15,169 nucleotides of DNA from Treponema sp. (lineage in GTDB: Bacteria; Spirochaetota; Spirochaetia; Treponematales; Breznakiellaceae): positions 1 through 15,169 of the forward strand of contig WQRP01000029.1 of the NCBI GenBank assembly GCA_009786675.1, given 5' to 3'. Below are positions 1 to 5,699 of this stretch, one piece after another. The position numbers and the translations under genes are program-made. Each line of letters starts with the position of its first letter. The first letter of the stretch is position 1. Below the pieces are notes generated by a model that did no database searches, had not been told where the DNA came from, and saw nothing but the letters and a program-made list of their open reading frames with translations.

Positions 1-30
1 CTTGGCCTTCATCGAGCCTACAAAATCCAT
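1..30 (-). CDS. Start of a divergent gene, cut by the window edge
   Basis: On the - strand an ATG at 30-28 follows a strong Shine-Dalgarno sequence, AGGAAGGAG (positions 45-37), six bases upstream. The frame reads MDFVGSMKAK to the window edge with no stop. The ribosome site and a plausible -10 box (52-57) support a real gene start rather than chance. Ten residues are too few to assign a family. The opening is compatible with some phosphate acetyltransferases, and I recall a TPR-protein gene beside pta in T. pallidum, but that is a guess only. The gene is transcribed away from the bactofilin operon. Confidence 0.5.
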   Translation of the reverse strand, partial: MDFVGSMKAK

Positions 31-51
31 GATTGTCTCCTTCCTGCTTAT

Positions 52-80
52 AGTATATCATGGAGGGGCGATATTTGAAA
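52..80 (-). promoter_or_regulatory. Possible promoter of the divergent gene
   Basis: Read on the - strand, TATACT (57-52) matches five of six -10 consensus bases and lies 17 bases from TTTCAA (80-75), which matches only three of six -35 bases. It would place the transcript start just upstream of the Shine-Dalgarno sequence at 45-37. The spacing is ideal, but the -35 box is weak. Confidence 0.35.
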
Positions 81-154
81 GTCCGCGGACCGGCAAAACC
101 CGCGTTTGCGGGCGGCGCGTCCGGGACCAAACGACGGACGCAAGGAAGGGTGCA

Positions 155-520
155 ATGGCCAACGTAAACACGGATATTATGGACGACGACGATTTCGACA
201 CGATCCTTTCGCGGGACATCGATTTTTCGGGGACGGTCAGCTTCGAGGAGCCCCTGCTGATTCGCGGGAACGTGTCGGGCGACATCGACGCCAAGGGGCT
301 TCTTGTCGTGGACGAGGGGGCCGTGGTAAACGCCGGCATAAGGACCTCGCGGATCGTGATCAGGGGCTTGGTGAAGGGGGACGTCTCCGCGTCCGAGAAG
401 GTCGAGCTTGCCGGCACCGGAAGGCTCGAGGGGGACATTACGACCCCGGAAATCTCCATGGAAACCGGCTGCGTGTTCAACGGCCGCTGTTCCATGGTCG
501 CCAGGGAGGGCTCGACATGA
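155..520 (+). CDS. Bactofilin (polymer-forming cytoskeletal protein)
   Basis: This 121-residue protein fits the bactofilin family, small cytosolic proteins that polymerise into filaments without nucleotide and often organise cell-wall or shape enzymes at the inner membrane. After a short acidic N-terminus (residues 8-14 are mostly Asp), residues 20-112 form the repeating beta pattern of the family: short strands with Gly/Val/Ile at regular steps, including IRGNVSGDIDAKG (36-48) and IVIRGLVKGDVSASEKVEL (67-85). The frame is open back to position 2, but I choose the ATG at 155 because AAGGAAGGG lies just upstream and the upstream residues do not look like bactofilin. The stop overlaps the next start as ATGA, so it is probably co-translated with the TPR gene. 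Family call is firm; the cellular partner is unknown. Confidence 0.88.
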   Translation: MANVNTDIMDDDDFDTILSRDIDFSGTVSFEEPLLIRGNVSGDIDAKGLLVVDEGAVVNAGIRTSRIVIRGLVKGDVSASEKVELAGTGRLEGDITTPEISMETGCVFNGRCSMVAREGST

Positions 521-1155
521 CACGACACGGGTTTCGCGCCGCCGCGGCCGCCGCGGTTTTCATGGTCTGCGCCCAGGCCGCCGTGCCCCAGGCAAGGCAG
601 GACGCCATGTTCGAGCTGCGGCGCGGCAACTACGAAAGGGCGGTGGAGATAGGCCTTAACGAGATCGCCGCCAACGACCGTAACATGGACGCCTACGTGG
701 TTCTCTGCCTGGCCCTTATAAACCTTGGCCGCTACGAGGAGGCCATGCGTTTCGCCAACATAGCCAGGACGATAAACCGCCACGATCCGCGTATAATCGA
801 GATCCTGGGCGAGATCTATTTCTTTATGGGCAACAACGGCGAGGCTCTTAGGTACTTCCAGCACTCGATAAACATCGCCCCGGAGGGCGGGCGGGTGCAC
901 ATGGCGTATTACTTTATCGGGGAGATCTTTATACGCACCGGGATGTTCCGCCACGCCGACATCGCCCTTACCACGGCCGTCCACATGAGGCCGGGGAACG
1001 CTAACTGGTGGGCCAGGCTGGCGTTCGCCCGGGAGAACGCCGGGGATCTCGCCCAGGCGGTGGTCGCCTACGAAAGGGCCCTGGCGCTTAACTCCAGGCT
1101 TACCGACGCCCAGCGCGGGCTGGACCGCGTGCGGGTGGCCCTTGCGGGCAGGTGA
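517..1155 (+). CDS. Secreted TPR-repeat protein
   Basis: This 212-residue protein has an N-terminal signal peptide (basic MTRHGFR, an Ala-rich core at residues 8-19, probable cleavage near QAAVPQA, 20-26). About five tetratricopeptide-like helical pairs follow, roughly at 30-57, 58-91, 92-124, 129-160 and 163-195. Typical features are the small/large alternation and repeat ends such as LGRYEEAMRFANIARTI (70-86) and AVVAYERALALN (181-192). TPR domains act as protein-binding scaffolds; with a signal peptide this one should work in the periplasm or at the membrane. The ATG at 517 overlaps the bactofilin stop by four bases and is preceded six bases upstream by AGGGAGGG (503-510), a strong ribosome site that fixes the start. 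Its partner cannot be read from the sequence. Confidence 0.85.
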   Translation: MTRHGFRAAAAAAVFMVCAQAAVPQARQDAMFELRRGNYERAVEIGLNEIAANDRNMDAYVVLCLALINLGRYEEAMRFANIARTINRHDPRIIEILGEIYFFMGNNGEALRYFQHSINIAPEGGRVHMAYYFIGEIFIRTGMFRHADIALTTAVHMRPGNANWWARLAFARENAGDLAQAVVAYERALALNSRLTDAQRGLDRVRVALAGR

Positions 1156-2546
1156 TGTTCCCGGTAGCCATCTGTACCGTGGGCTGCAGGCTCAACCAGG
1201 TCGAAAGCGAGGCCCTGGCCGATTCCTTCCGGAAGGCGGGCTTTGACGTCGTCCCCTGGACGACCGGAATCGAGGGCCCCGGGATAGTCGTCGTCAACAC
1301 CTGCACCGTTACCTCCAAGGCCGACCAGAAGACCCGCGCGCTGATCCGCAGGGCCCTGCGGAAAAACGCCGAGGCCTGCGTAATAGTCACCGGCTGCTAC
1401 GCCAGGCTCGACCCCGGGGAAATCGAGGCGCTGGAGGCTTCCGGGCTGGGCGGCGCCCGAAGGCTTTTCGTTCCCCGGGGATCCGGGGAAGGCGCCGGGG
1501 CGGAAAAGGGCGCGCTGCTTGGGCTTCCGGGGTACATACGGGAGTCGGCCGGGCCGGGGAAGGAGCTTCCGGAGATCGTGGGCCGGTGGGTTTCCGGGCG
1601 GGGCGGGGATTGCCCGGGGGATCCCTTCGGCTTCGGCCCGGAGGAATTCACCTTCCACTCGCGCGGCTACCTAAAGATACAGGACGGGTGCGACAACGCC
1701 TGCGCCTACTGCCGCGCCCGCCTTGCCCGCGGTCCCGCGGTAAGCCTTTCCCCCCGGGTCGCGCTTTCCCGGCTGCGCTCCCTGGAGGCCGGGGGCTGCG
1801 CCGAGCTCGTGGTCGCCGGCATGAACGTCGCCCAGTACCGTCACTCCGGGTTCGACCTGGCCGGGCTTCTGGGCTTTCTTCTGGAAAACAGCGAAACCAT
1901 CGCCCTGCGGATGTCCTCGCTTGAGCCGGAGGGAATCGACGAAAGGCTTGTCTCGGTTCTTGCCCACCCAAGGATTCGCCCCCACTTCCACCTTTCCGTG
2001 CAGTCCGGCAGCGCCGACGTGCTTCGCAGGATGGGCAGGGCCTACGATCCCCGGGGCGTCCGGGAGGCCGCCGCCATGCTGCGGTCCGTAAAGGAAAACC
2101 CTTTCCTGGCCTGCGACATGATCGCCGGCTTTCCAGGCGAGACCGGGGACGACTTCGGCCTTACCCTTGCCCTCTGCGAGGAAATCGGCTTTGCCTGGAT
2201 ACACTCGTTCCCATTTTCGCCGCGCCCCGGCACCCCGGCCTTCTCGCTGGACGGCCGGATCCCGGACCGGGAAATCAGGCGGCGGGCGGACATGCTTAAC
2301 GGGCTGGCCCGGAAGGGCAGGCGGGACTACGCCGGGGCCTGGCTTGGCAGGGAACTTTCCGCCGTCGTGGAAAGCGAGCCGTCCCGGGGGTGCCGGGCCG
2401 TCTCGGAAAATAACCTTAAACTTATTGTCAACTGCGCCGGCAGGGATCCCCAGCCCGGATCCACCCTGCGCTGCGTTCCCGTGTCGCTTTGCCCGGACGC
2501 CGACGGCGAAAACCCGGACGCGCTTGCCGACATGGTGGCCGGCTGA
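1155..2546 (+). CDS. mtaB: tRNA t6A37 methylthiotransferase, MtaB type
   Basis: A radical-SAM methylthiotransferase of the MiaB/MtaB family, 463 residues, which adds a methylthio group to the modified adenosine at tRNA position 37. The N-terminal cluster domain has its three cysteines in TVGCRLNQ (C11), NTCTVT (C50) and VTGCYAR (C81). The radical-SAM site is C179-x3-C183-x2-C186, followed by a full barrel and a weak TRAM-like RNA-binding tail (about 395-450). The text after C50 (NTCTVTSKADQKTRALIRRA) is typical of MtaB, which acts on threonylcarbamoyl-adenosine, rather than MiaB. The usual IPYARG after the SAM cysteines is replaced by RARLARG, a small deviation. Start chosen at ATG 1155, overlapping the TPR stop as TGATG; a GTG at 1152 is equally open and would add one residue. 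Confidence 0.9.
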   Translation: MFPVAICTVGCRLNQVESEALADSFRKAGFDVVPWTTGIEGPGIVVVNTCTVTSKADQKTRALIRRALRKNAEACVIVTGCYARLDPGEIEALEASGLGGARRLFVPRGSGEGAGAEKGALLGLPGYIRESAGPGKELPEIVGRWVSGRGGDCPGDPFGFGPEEFTFHSRGYLKIQDGCDNACAYCRARLARGPAVSLSPRVALSRLRSLEAGGCAELVVAGMNVAQYRHSGFDLAGLLGFLLENSETIALRMSSLEPEGIDERLVSVLAHPRIRPHFHLSVQSGSADVLRRMGRAYDPRGVREAAAMLRSVKENPFLACDMIAGFPGETGDDFGLTLALCEEIGFAWIHSFPFSPRPGTPAFSLDGRIPDREIRRRADMLNGLARKGRRDYAGAWLGRELSAVVESEPSRGCRAVSENNLKLIVNCAGRDPQPGSTLRCVPVSLCPDADGENPDALADMVAG

Positions 2547-2547
2547 C

Positions 2548-2578
2548 GGCGGGATCCCTTGACTTTATTCCCGCCTTT
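2548..2578 (+). terminator. Weak intrinsic terminator after mtaB
   Basis: GGCGGGA (2548-2554) pairs perfectly with TCCCGCC (2569-2575) across a 14-base loop and is followed by TTTGCGTT, only a short U-rich tail. It starts two bases after the mtaB stop. The loop contains the TTGACT box proposed as the birA -35, so terminator and next promoter share the same DNA. Termination is probably partial. Confidence 0.4.
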
Positions 2579-2588
2579 GCGTTAACCT
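2559..2588 (+). promoter_or_regulatory. Probable birA operon promoter
   Basis: TTGACT (2559-2564) matches five of six -35 bases. TAACCT (2583-2588), 18 bases downstream, matches four of six -10 bases. Transcription would start near 2595-2597, two to four bases before the birA ATG, giving a near-leaderless mRNA. That fits the absence of any Shine-Dalgarno sequence before birA. The -10 overlaps the left half of the BirA operator. Confidence 0.55.
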
Positions 2589-2608
2589 GTAAATAGCTAT
2601 GGTTAACG
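2580..2608 (+). promoter_or_regulatory. BirA (biotin repressor) operator
   Basis: A perfect 8-base inverted repeat, CGTTAACC (2580-2587) and GGTTAACG (2601-2608), flanks a 13-base AT-rich spacer. Known BirA operators in many bacteria have the form TTGTTAACC, a spacer of about 14-16 bases, then GGTTAACAA, so the core matches fully, with a slightly short spacer and two or one mismatches at the outer ends. It covers the proposed -10 box and transcript start, and its right half includes the birA ATG GTT AAC. Bound BirA would block RNA polymerase directly. Position in front of birA-bioY and the winged helix in this BirA both support the call. Confidence 0.8.
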
Positions 2609-3627
2609 AAGGAAAAAACGATCCCGCGTTTTCGACGAAGGCGCGGCTTGTCGGGGTTTTGCGCGGCGAAAAGGGAAAGCCGGTAAGCGGCGGCAAGCTT
2701 GCCGGGGATCTGGGAATCTCCAGGGTCGCCGTTTGGAAGGGGGTACAGTCCCTGGTAAAGGCGGGGTATCCAGTGGCCGTCCTGGAATCCGGTTACTCGC
2801 TCGACCCAGAAAGCCCGTCCGATTTTCTGTACCCTTGGGAATTCGGCGAGGACGAGCCCATGTTCAGGTATTTCGAAAGCACCGGCAGTACCATGGACAG
2901 GACGCGGGAATGCGCCGCCCGGGGAAGCGCGTCCGGAACCGTGGTGATCGCCGGAACGCAGAACGCCGGAAAGGGGCGCTGCGGCAGCGCCTGGGTTTCG
3001 GATCAGGGGGGTCTGTATTTTACCGTCCTTGAACGCCCCGCCCAAGTGTTTCCGTTGACGAACTATAGGCTGCCCCTGATGCTCTACCAGGTTGCCGTCG
3101 CGCGCGTCCTGGGTTCCCTTTGCGGAAAGCCGGCCCGTCTGCGCTGGCCCAACGACGTTTACGTTGGCGGACGGAAAATCGCGGGACTGATGACGGAGCT
3201 TGCCGGGGAGGGGGACTCGATCCGCTGGCTGGCAAGCGGCATAGGGATCAACGTGAACAACCCGTCGCCGGTTGGCGGCTCCGTCAGTTGCGCCGAGATT
3301 CTCGGACGCCAGGTCTCGCGCCGGGAGCTTTTGCTTGGGATAGTCGCCGAGGCGCGGCGGGTAAAAAAACGGACCGGTTGCGGCGGCGATGGAGGCCGGC
3401 TCTTGGCGGACGAGTGGAATTCCATGGCGGATCGAATCGGGGCCGACGCCTCGCTTATGGATTGGGGGGCCGCCGACGGAACCGCGCGGACGGGGAAAAA
3501 AGGGCGGCGGCTTGCCAAGGGGACTTTCGCCGGAATAGATTCCGAGGGAAAATGTGTGGTCAGGGGGGAAGGCGGCCAGGCGTGTTTCGGCGCGGGGACG
3601 GTCTCGCTTGTTTACCACCGGGGCTAG
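2599..3627 (+). CDS. birA: Bifunctional biotin-protein ligase / biotin repressor
   Basis: This 342-residue protein activates biotin with ATP and transfers it to carrier proteins, and probably represses its own operon. Residues about 13-68 are a winged helix-turn-helix (LAGDLGISRVAVWKGVQSL, 34-52), so it belongs to the DNA-binding class. The ligase core has STGSTMD (94-100), a biotinyl-AMP loop GTQNAGKGRCGS (119-130), RWPND (182-186), the Lys in GRKIAG (K193) and GIGINVN (214-220). A small beta-barrel C-terminal domain runs from about 305 to the end. The loop is degenerate: Escherichia coli has GRGRRGR, here GKGRCGS. The length is near the E. coli 321. No Shine-Dalgarno sequence precedes the ATG, whose first codons form the right half of the BirA operator. 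It leads the biotin-uptake operon; bioY starts 22 bases after its stop. Confidence 0.93.
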   Translation: MVNEGKNDPAFSTKARLVGVLRGEKGKPVSGGKLAGDLGISRVAVWKGVQSLVKAGYPVAVLESGYSLDPESPSDFLYPWEFGEDEPMFRYFESTGSTMDRTRECAARGSASGTVVIAGTQNAGKGRCGSAWVSDQGGLYFTVLERPAQVFPLTNYRLPLMLYQVAVARVLGSLCGKPARLRWPNDVYVGGRKIAGLMTELAGEGDSIRWLASGIGINVNNPSPVGGSVSCAEILGRQVSRRELLLGIVAEARRVKKRTGCGGDGGRLLADEWNSMADRIGADASLMDWGAADGTARTGKKGRRLAKGTFAGIDSEGKCVVRGEGGQACFGAGTVSLVYHRG

Positions 3628-3649
3628 GAAAATATCGCAGGAGGAAATC

Positions 3650-4246
3650 GTGAAAGATGAAATTGTGGAAACCGAGGAGGCCCCGGATCCGGGCCGAAGG
3701 AAGGCGATAGGCTCGCTGGTTTTCGTCGCGCTGTTCGCGGCGATAATCGGGGCGAGCGCTTTTCTTGTCATTCCCATTGGGCCCGTTCCCATCGCCTTGC
3801 GGAACATGTTCACGCTGCTTTCCGGCCTGGTGCTTGGGCCATTTTTGGGCGCCGGGGCGGTGGCGCTGTTCATCGCGGCCGGGGCGGTCGGGGCTCCGGT
3901 GTTCGCCGGGGGGGGGGCGGGTCTTGCCGTCATACTCGGGCCGACCGGCGGCTACATTTTCGGCTACCTTCTTAGCGCCTTTGTCGCCGGGCTTCTCGCC
4001 GGATCCCCGAAGCCCGGAGTGAAAACGCCGGCATGGAGGATCGTCCTTGCGGTCGTCGTGGGGCTTCTTGTCGTGTACGTGCCCGGGCTTGTTTGGCTTA
4101 ACCTTTACCTGTCCCTGGACGGCATTTGGCGGACCCTTGCCGCGGGTTTCTTTCCCTTTCTGGCCGGCGACGCGGTCAAGGGGGTCGTCGCGGGGCTGGT
4201 CGCGCCCAGGCTTCGGCGCACGGCGGCGCGGCTGCTTTCACGGTAG
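3650..4246 (+). CDS. bioY: Biotin transporter substrate-binding subunit BioY
   Basis: BioY is the S component of a group I ECF transporter: an integral membrane protein that binds biotin and is driven by the BioM/BioN module encoded just downstream. The 198-residue length is normal. About six hydrophobic segments are visible, with family landmarks IPIGPVPIALRNMFTLLSGL (41-60), GAVGAPVFAGG (78-88), LGPTGGYIFGYL (97-108) and FPFLAGDAVKGV (168-179). Start is GTG 3650, since AGGAGG (3639-3644) sits five bases upstream; the frame is open further upstream inside birA, but that extension is unlike BioY. A run of ten G lies inside the gene at 3908-3917, encoding part of the conserved FAGGG loop, so a one-base slip would inactivate the protein. 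Confidence 0.95.
   Translation: MKDEIVETEEAPDPGRRKAIGSLVFVALFAAIIGASAFLVIPIGPVPIALRNMFTLLSGLVLGPFLGAGAVALFIAAGAVGAPVFAGGGAGLAVILGPTGGYIFGYLLSAFVAGLLAGSPKPGVKTPAWRIVLAVVVGLLVVYVPGLVWLNLYLSLDGIWRTLAAGFFPFLAGDAVKGVVAGLVAPRLRRTAARLLSR
3908..3917 (+). repeat. G10 homopolymer inside bioY
   Basis: Ten consecutive G encode Gly87-Gly89 and the first base of the next codon in a conserved BioY loop. Tracts of this length slip readily in replication and are also prone to sequencing error. Confidence 0.95.
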
Positions 4247-4251
4247 GATCT

Positions 4252-5052
4252 ATGCGGACCGACACGCCCCTTTTTTCGGCAAGAAACGTTTCCAAAAGTT
4301 TTCCCGGCGCTTCGCGGGGCGAGGGTTCCGTCGCCGCGCTTATGGACGTGACAGTTGACGTTCCCGAGGGCCAGTGCCTGGTTCTTGCCGGGTCGAACGG
4401 ATCGGGGAAGACGCTGTTCATGAAGATAATGGCCGGCCTTATGGAACCGGACTCCGGGGAAGTGCTGTTTAGGGGGCTGCCCCTGTTCGCCTCGGGGCGG
4501 CTTGTCCGCCGGACGGAAAAAAAACTACGGAGGGAACTGGGGCTTGTGTTCCAGGACGCCGACGCGCAGATCGTTGGGGAAACCGTCGCCGAGGACGTCG
4601 CCTTCGGGCCGGAAAACCTTGGCCTTGCCGATACCGCCGCCCGTGTCGAGGCCGCGCTTGCCGCCCTGGGGATCGCGGAAAAGCGGGATCGCCCCCCCAG
4701 GCGGCTTTCCGGCGGGGAAAAGCGCCGCCTTGCCGTCGCCGGCGTGGTCGCGATGGGCTGCGGCGCGGTAATCCTGGACGAGCCCTTCGCCAACCTTGAC
4801 TGGCCCGGCGTCGTCAACACCCTTCGCATGATTCGCGATCTAAAAGGGGAGGGCAGGACGCTAATCGTCCTTACGCACGAGCTGGAAAAGGTTCTCGCCC
4901 TGGCCGACCGCCTGGTAATCCTGCACGAGGGGCGCATCCGCGACGACGGTTCCCCGGGGGCGGTGCTGGACAGGCTCGACAGTGCCTGGGGCGTGCGGGA
5001 TCCCCGGCGCAGCTATTCATCGGTAAGGGACTGCTCGTGGCTGGACGATTAG
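4252..5052 (+). CDS. bioM: ECF transporter ATPase subunit (BioM/EcfA)
   Basis: The ABC ATPase that powers the biotin ECF transporter, 266 residues. Visible motifs are Walker A GSNGSGKT (47-54), the Q-loop LVFQDADAQIVGETVAEDV (98-116) with the Q-x-V/I-x-E-T-V-x-D-V-A-F-G-P form typical of EcfA, signature LSGGE (152-156), Walker B AVILDE (172-177) and the switch His in LTHE (H209). One ATPase gene next to one EcfT and one S component suggests a dedicated BioMNY transporter with an ATPase homodimer. The ATG at 4252 is five bases past the bioY stop, with a weak AGGA before it. The frame is open upstream inside bioY, but residues there lack ABC features. The last 16 bases overlap bioN. Confidence 0.93.
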   Translation: MRTDTPLFSARNVSKSFPGASRGEGSVAALMDVTVDVPEGQCLVLAGSNGSGKTLFMKIMAGLMEPDSGEVLFRGLPLFASGRLVRRTEKKLRRELGLVFQDADAQIVGETVAEDVAFGPENLGLADTAARVEAALAALGIAEKRDRPPRRLSGGEKRRLAVAGVVAMGCGAVILDEPFANLDWPGVVNTLRMIRDLKGEGRTLIVLTHELEKVLALADRLVILHEGRIRDDGSPGAVLDRLDSAWGVRDPRRSYSSVRDCSWLDD

Positions 5053-5699
5053 GAAGGCCGCCATTTTCCTACAGGCCGGGGAACTCCGTTTTCCACCGGT
5101 TTCCCGCGGGGCTCAAGCTCCTTGGCCTGCTTGCCCTTTCCACTTTCGCGTTCGCCTCCCCGGCCGGGCTTGTATTTTCGATAGCGCTGTTAACCGTTGC
5201 CTGTGCCGTCGCGCGCATCCCCCCGGGGGGGCTGCTTAGGGGATCTAAACCGATAATGGTACTGGCGTTGGCAATCGTGCTCGTAAGGACGGTCGGAAAC
5301 GGGGAGGCCGGCGTGGAGGGGTTCCGGGAGGGTCTGGTAGCCGCGCTACGAATTCTTGTGGTCTTTACTTCGGCGGGGTTCCTCTTTGCGGTTACCACGA
5401 TGCGCGAGCTCCGCCTTTCCCTGGCGAAACTTGAAAACGGGGTTAAGAACGTTTTTTCGGCCCGTCGTGGAAAAAGGGGCGGGATCGCGTTTTTCAGCCT
5501 GGGGATCAGCCTTATGCTTGGTTTTACCCCGCGCTTTTTCGACGCCTGGGAAACGGCGAACCTTGCTTGCCGGGCCCGCTCGTGCAGGTCGGGCCCGCGC
5601 CGCCTTTTTGTCCTGGTGCCGCTGGTAACGGAAAGGATGATGGAGGCGGCGGCCGAAACGGTACTCGCGCTGGAGGCGCGGGGGCTGGGGAACGAATGA
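5037..5699 (+). CDS. bioN: ECF transporter transmembrane coupling subunit (BioN/EcfT)
   Basis: EcfT links the ATPase to BioY in the membrane. The 220-residue protein begins with the usual basic stretch and RFPAGLKLLGLLAL (21-34). Hydrophobic segments lie near 26-60, 72-87, 103-119, 149-162 and 188-197. The ATPase-coupling region has ARS (180-182) where most EcfT proteins have a first Ala-Arg-Gly, and a normal second ARG (214-216). Start is GTG 5037, inside the end of bioM, with AAGGGA upstream; the 16-base overlap suggests translational coupling. CCCCCCGGGGGGG near 5219-5231 encodes PPGG and is a slip-prone palindrome. Assignment to biotin rests on the neighbours birA and bioY. Confidence 0.9.
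   Translation: MAGRLGRPPFSYRPGNSVFHRFPAGLKLLGLLALSTFAFASPAGLVFSIALLTVACAVARIPPGGLLRGSKPIMVLALAIVLVRTVGNGEAGVEGFREGLVAALRILVVFTSAGFLFAVTTMRELRLSLAKLENGVKNVFSARRGKRGGIAFFSLGISLMLGFTPRFFDAWETANLACRARSCRSGPRRLFVLVPLVTERMMEAAAETVLALEARGLGNE

Noticed and set aside
2..154. N-terminal extension of bactofilin to position 2
   Set aside because: It would cross the divergent gene start and promoter, and the ribosome site points to ATG 155.
58..984. Open frame on the - strand opposite bactofilin and the TPR gene
   Set aside because: Two well-supported + strand genes with ribosome sites cover it; no domain features.
2428..3933. Long open frame on the - strand, about 500 codons, opposite mtaB, birA and bioY
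   Set aside because: It runs antisense to three recognised genes, has no family features or consistent start, and such frames are common in GC-rich coding DNA.
5567..5695. N-terminal extension of hrpB inside bioN
   Set aside because: Low-complexity Gly/Pro/Ala residues unlike HrpB; the ATG at 5696 has coupling and a ribosome site.
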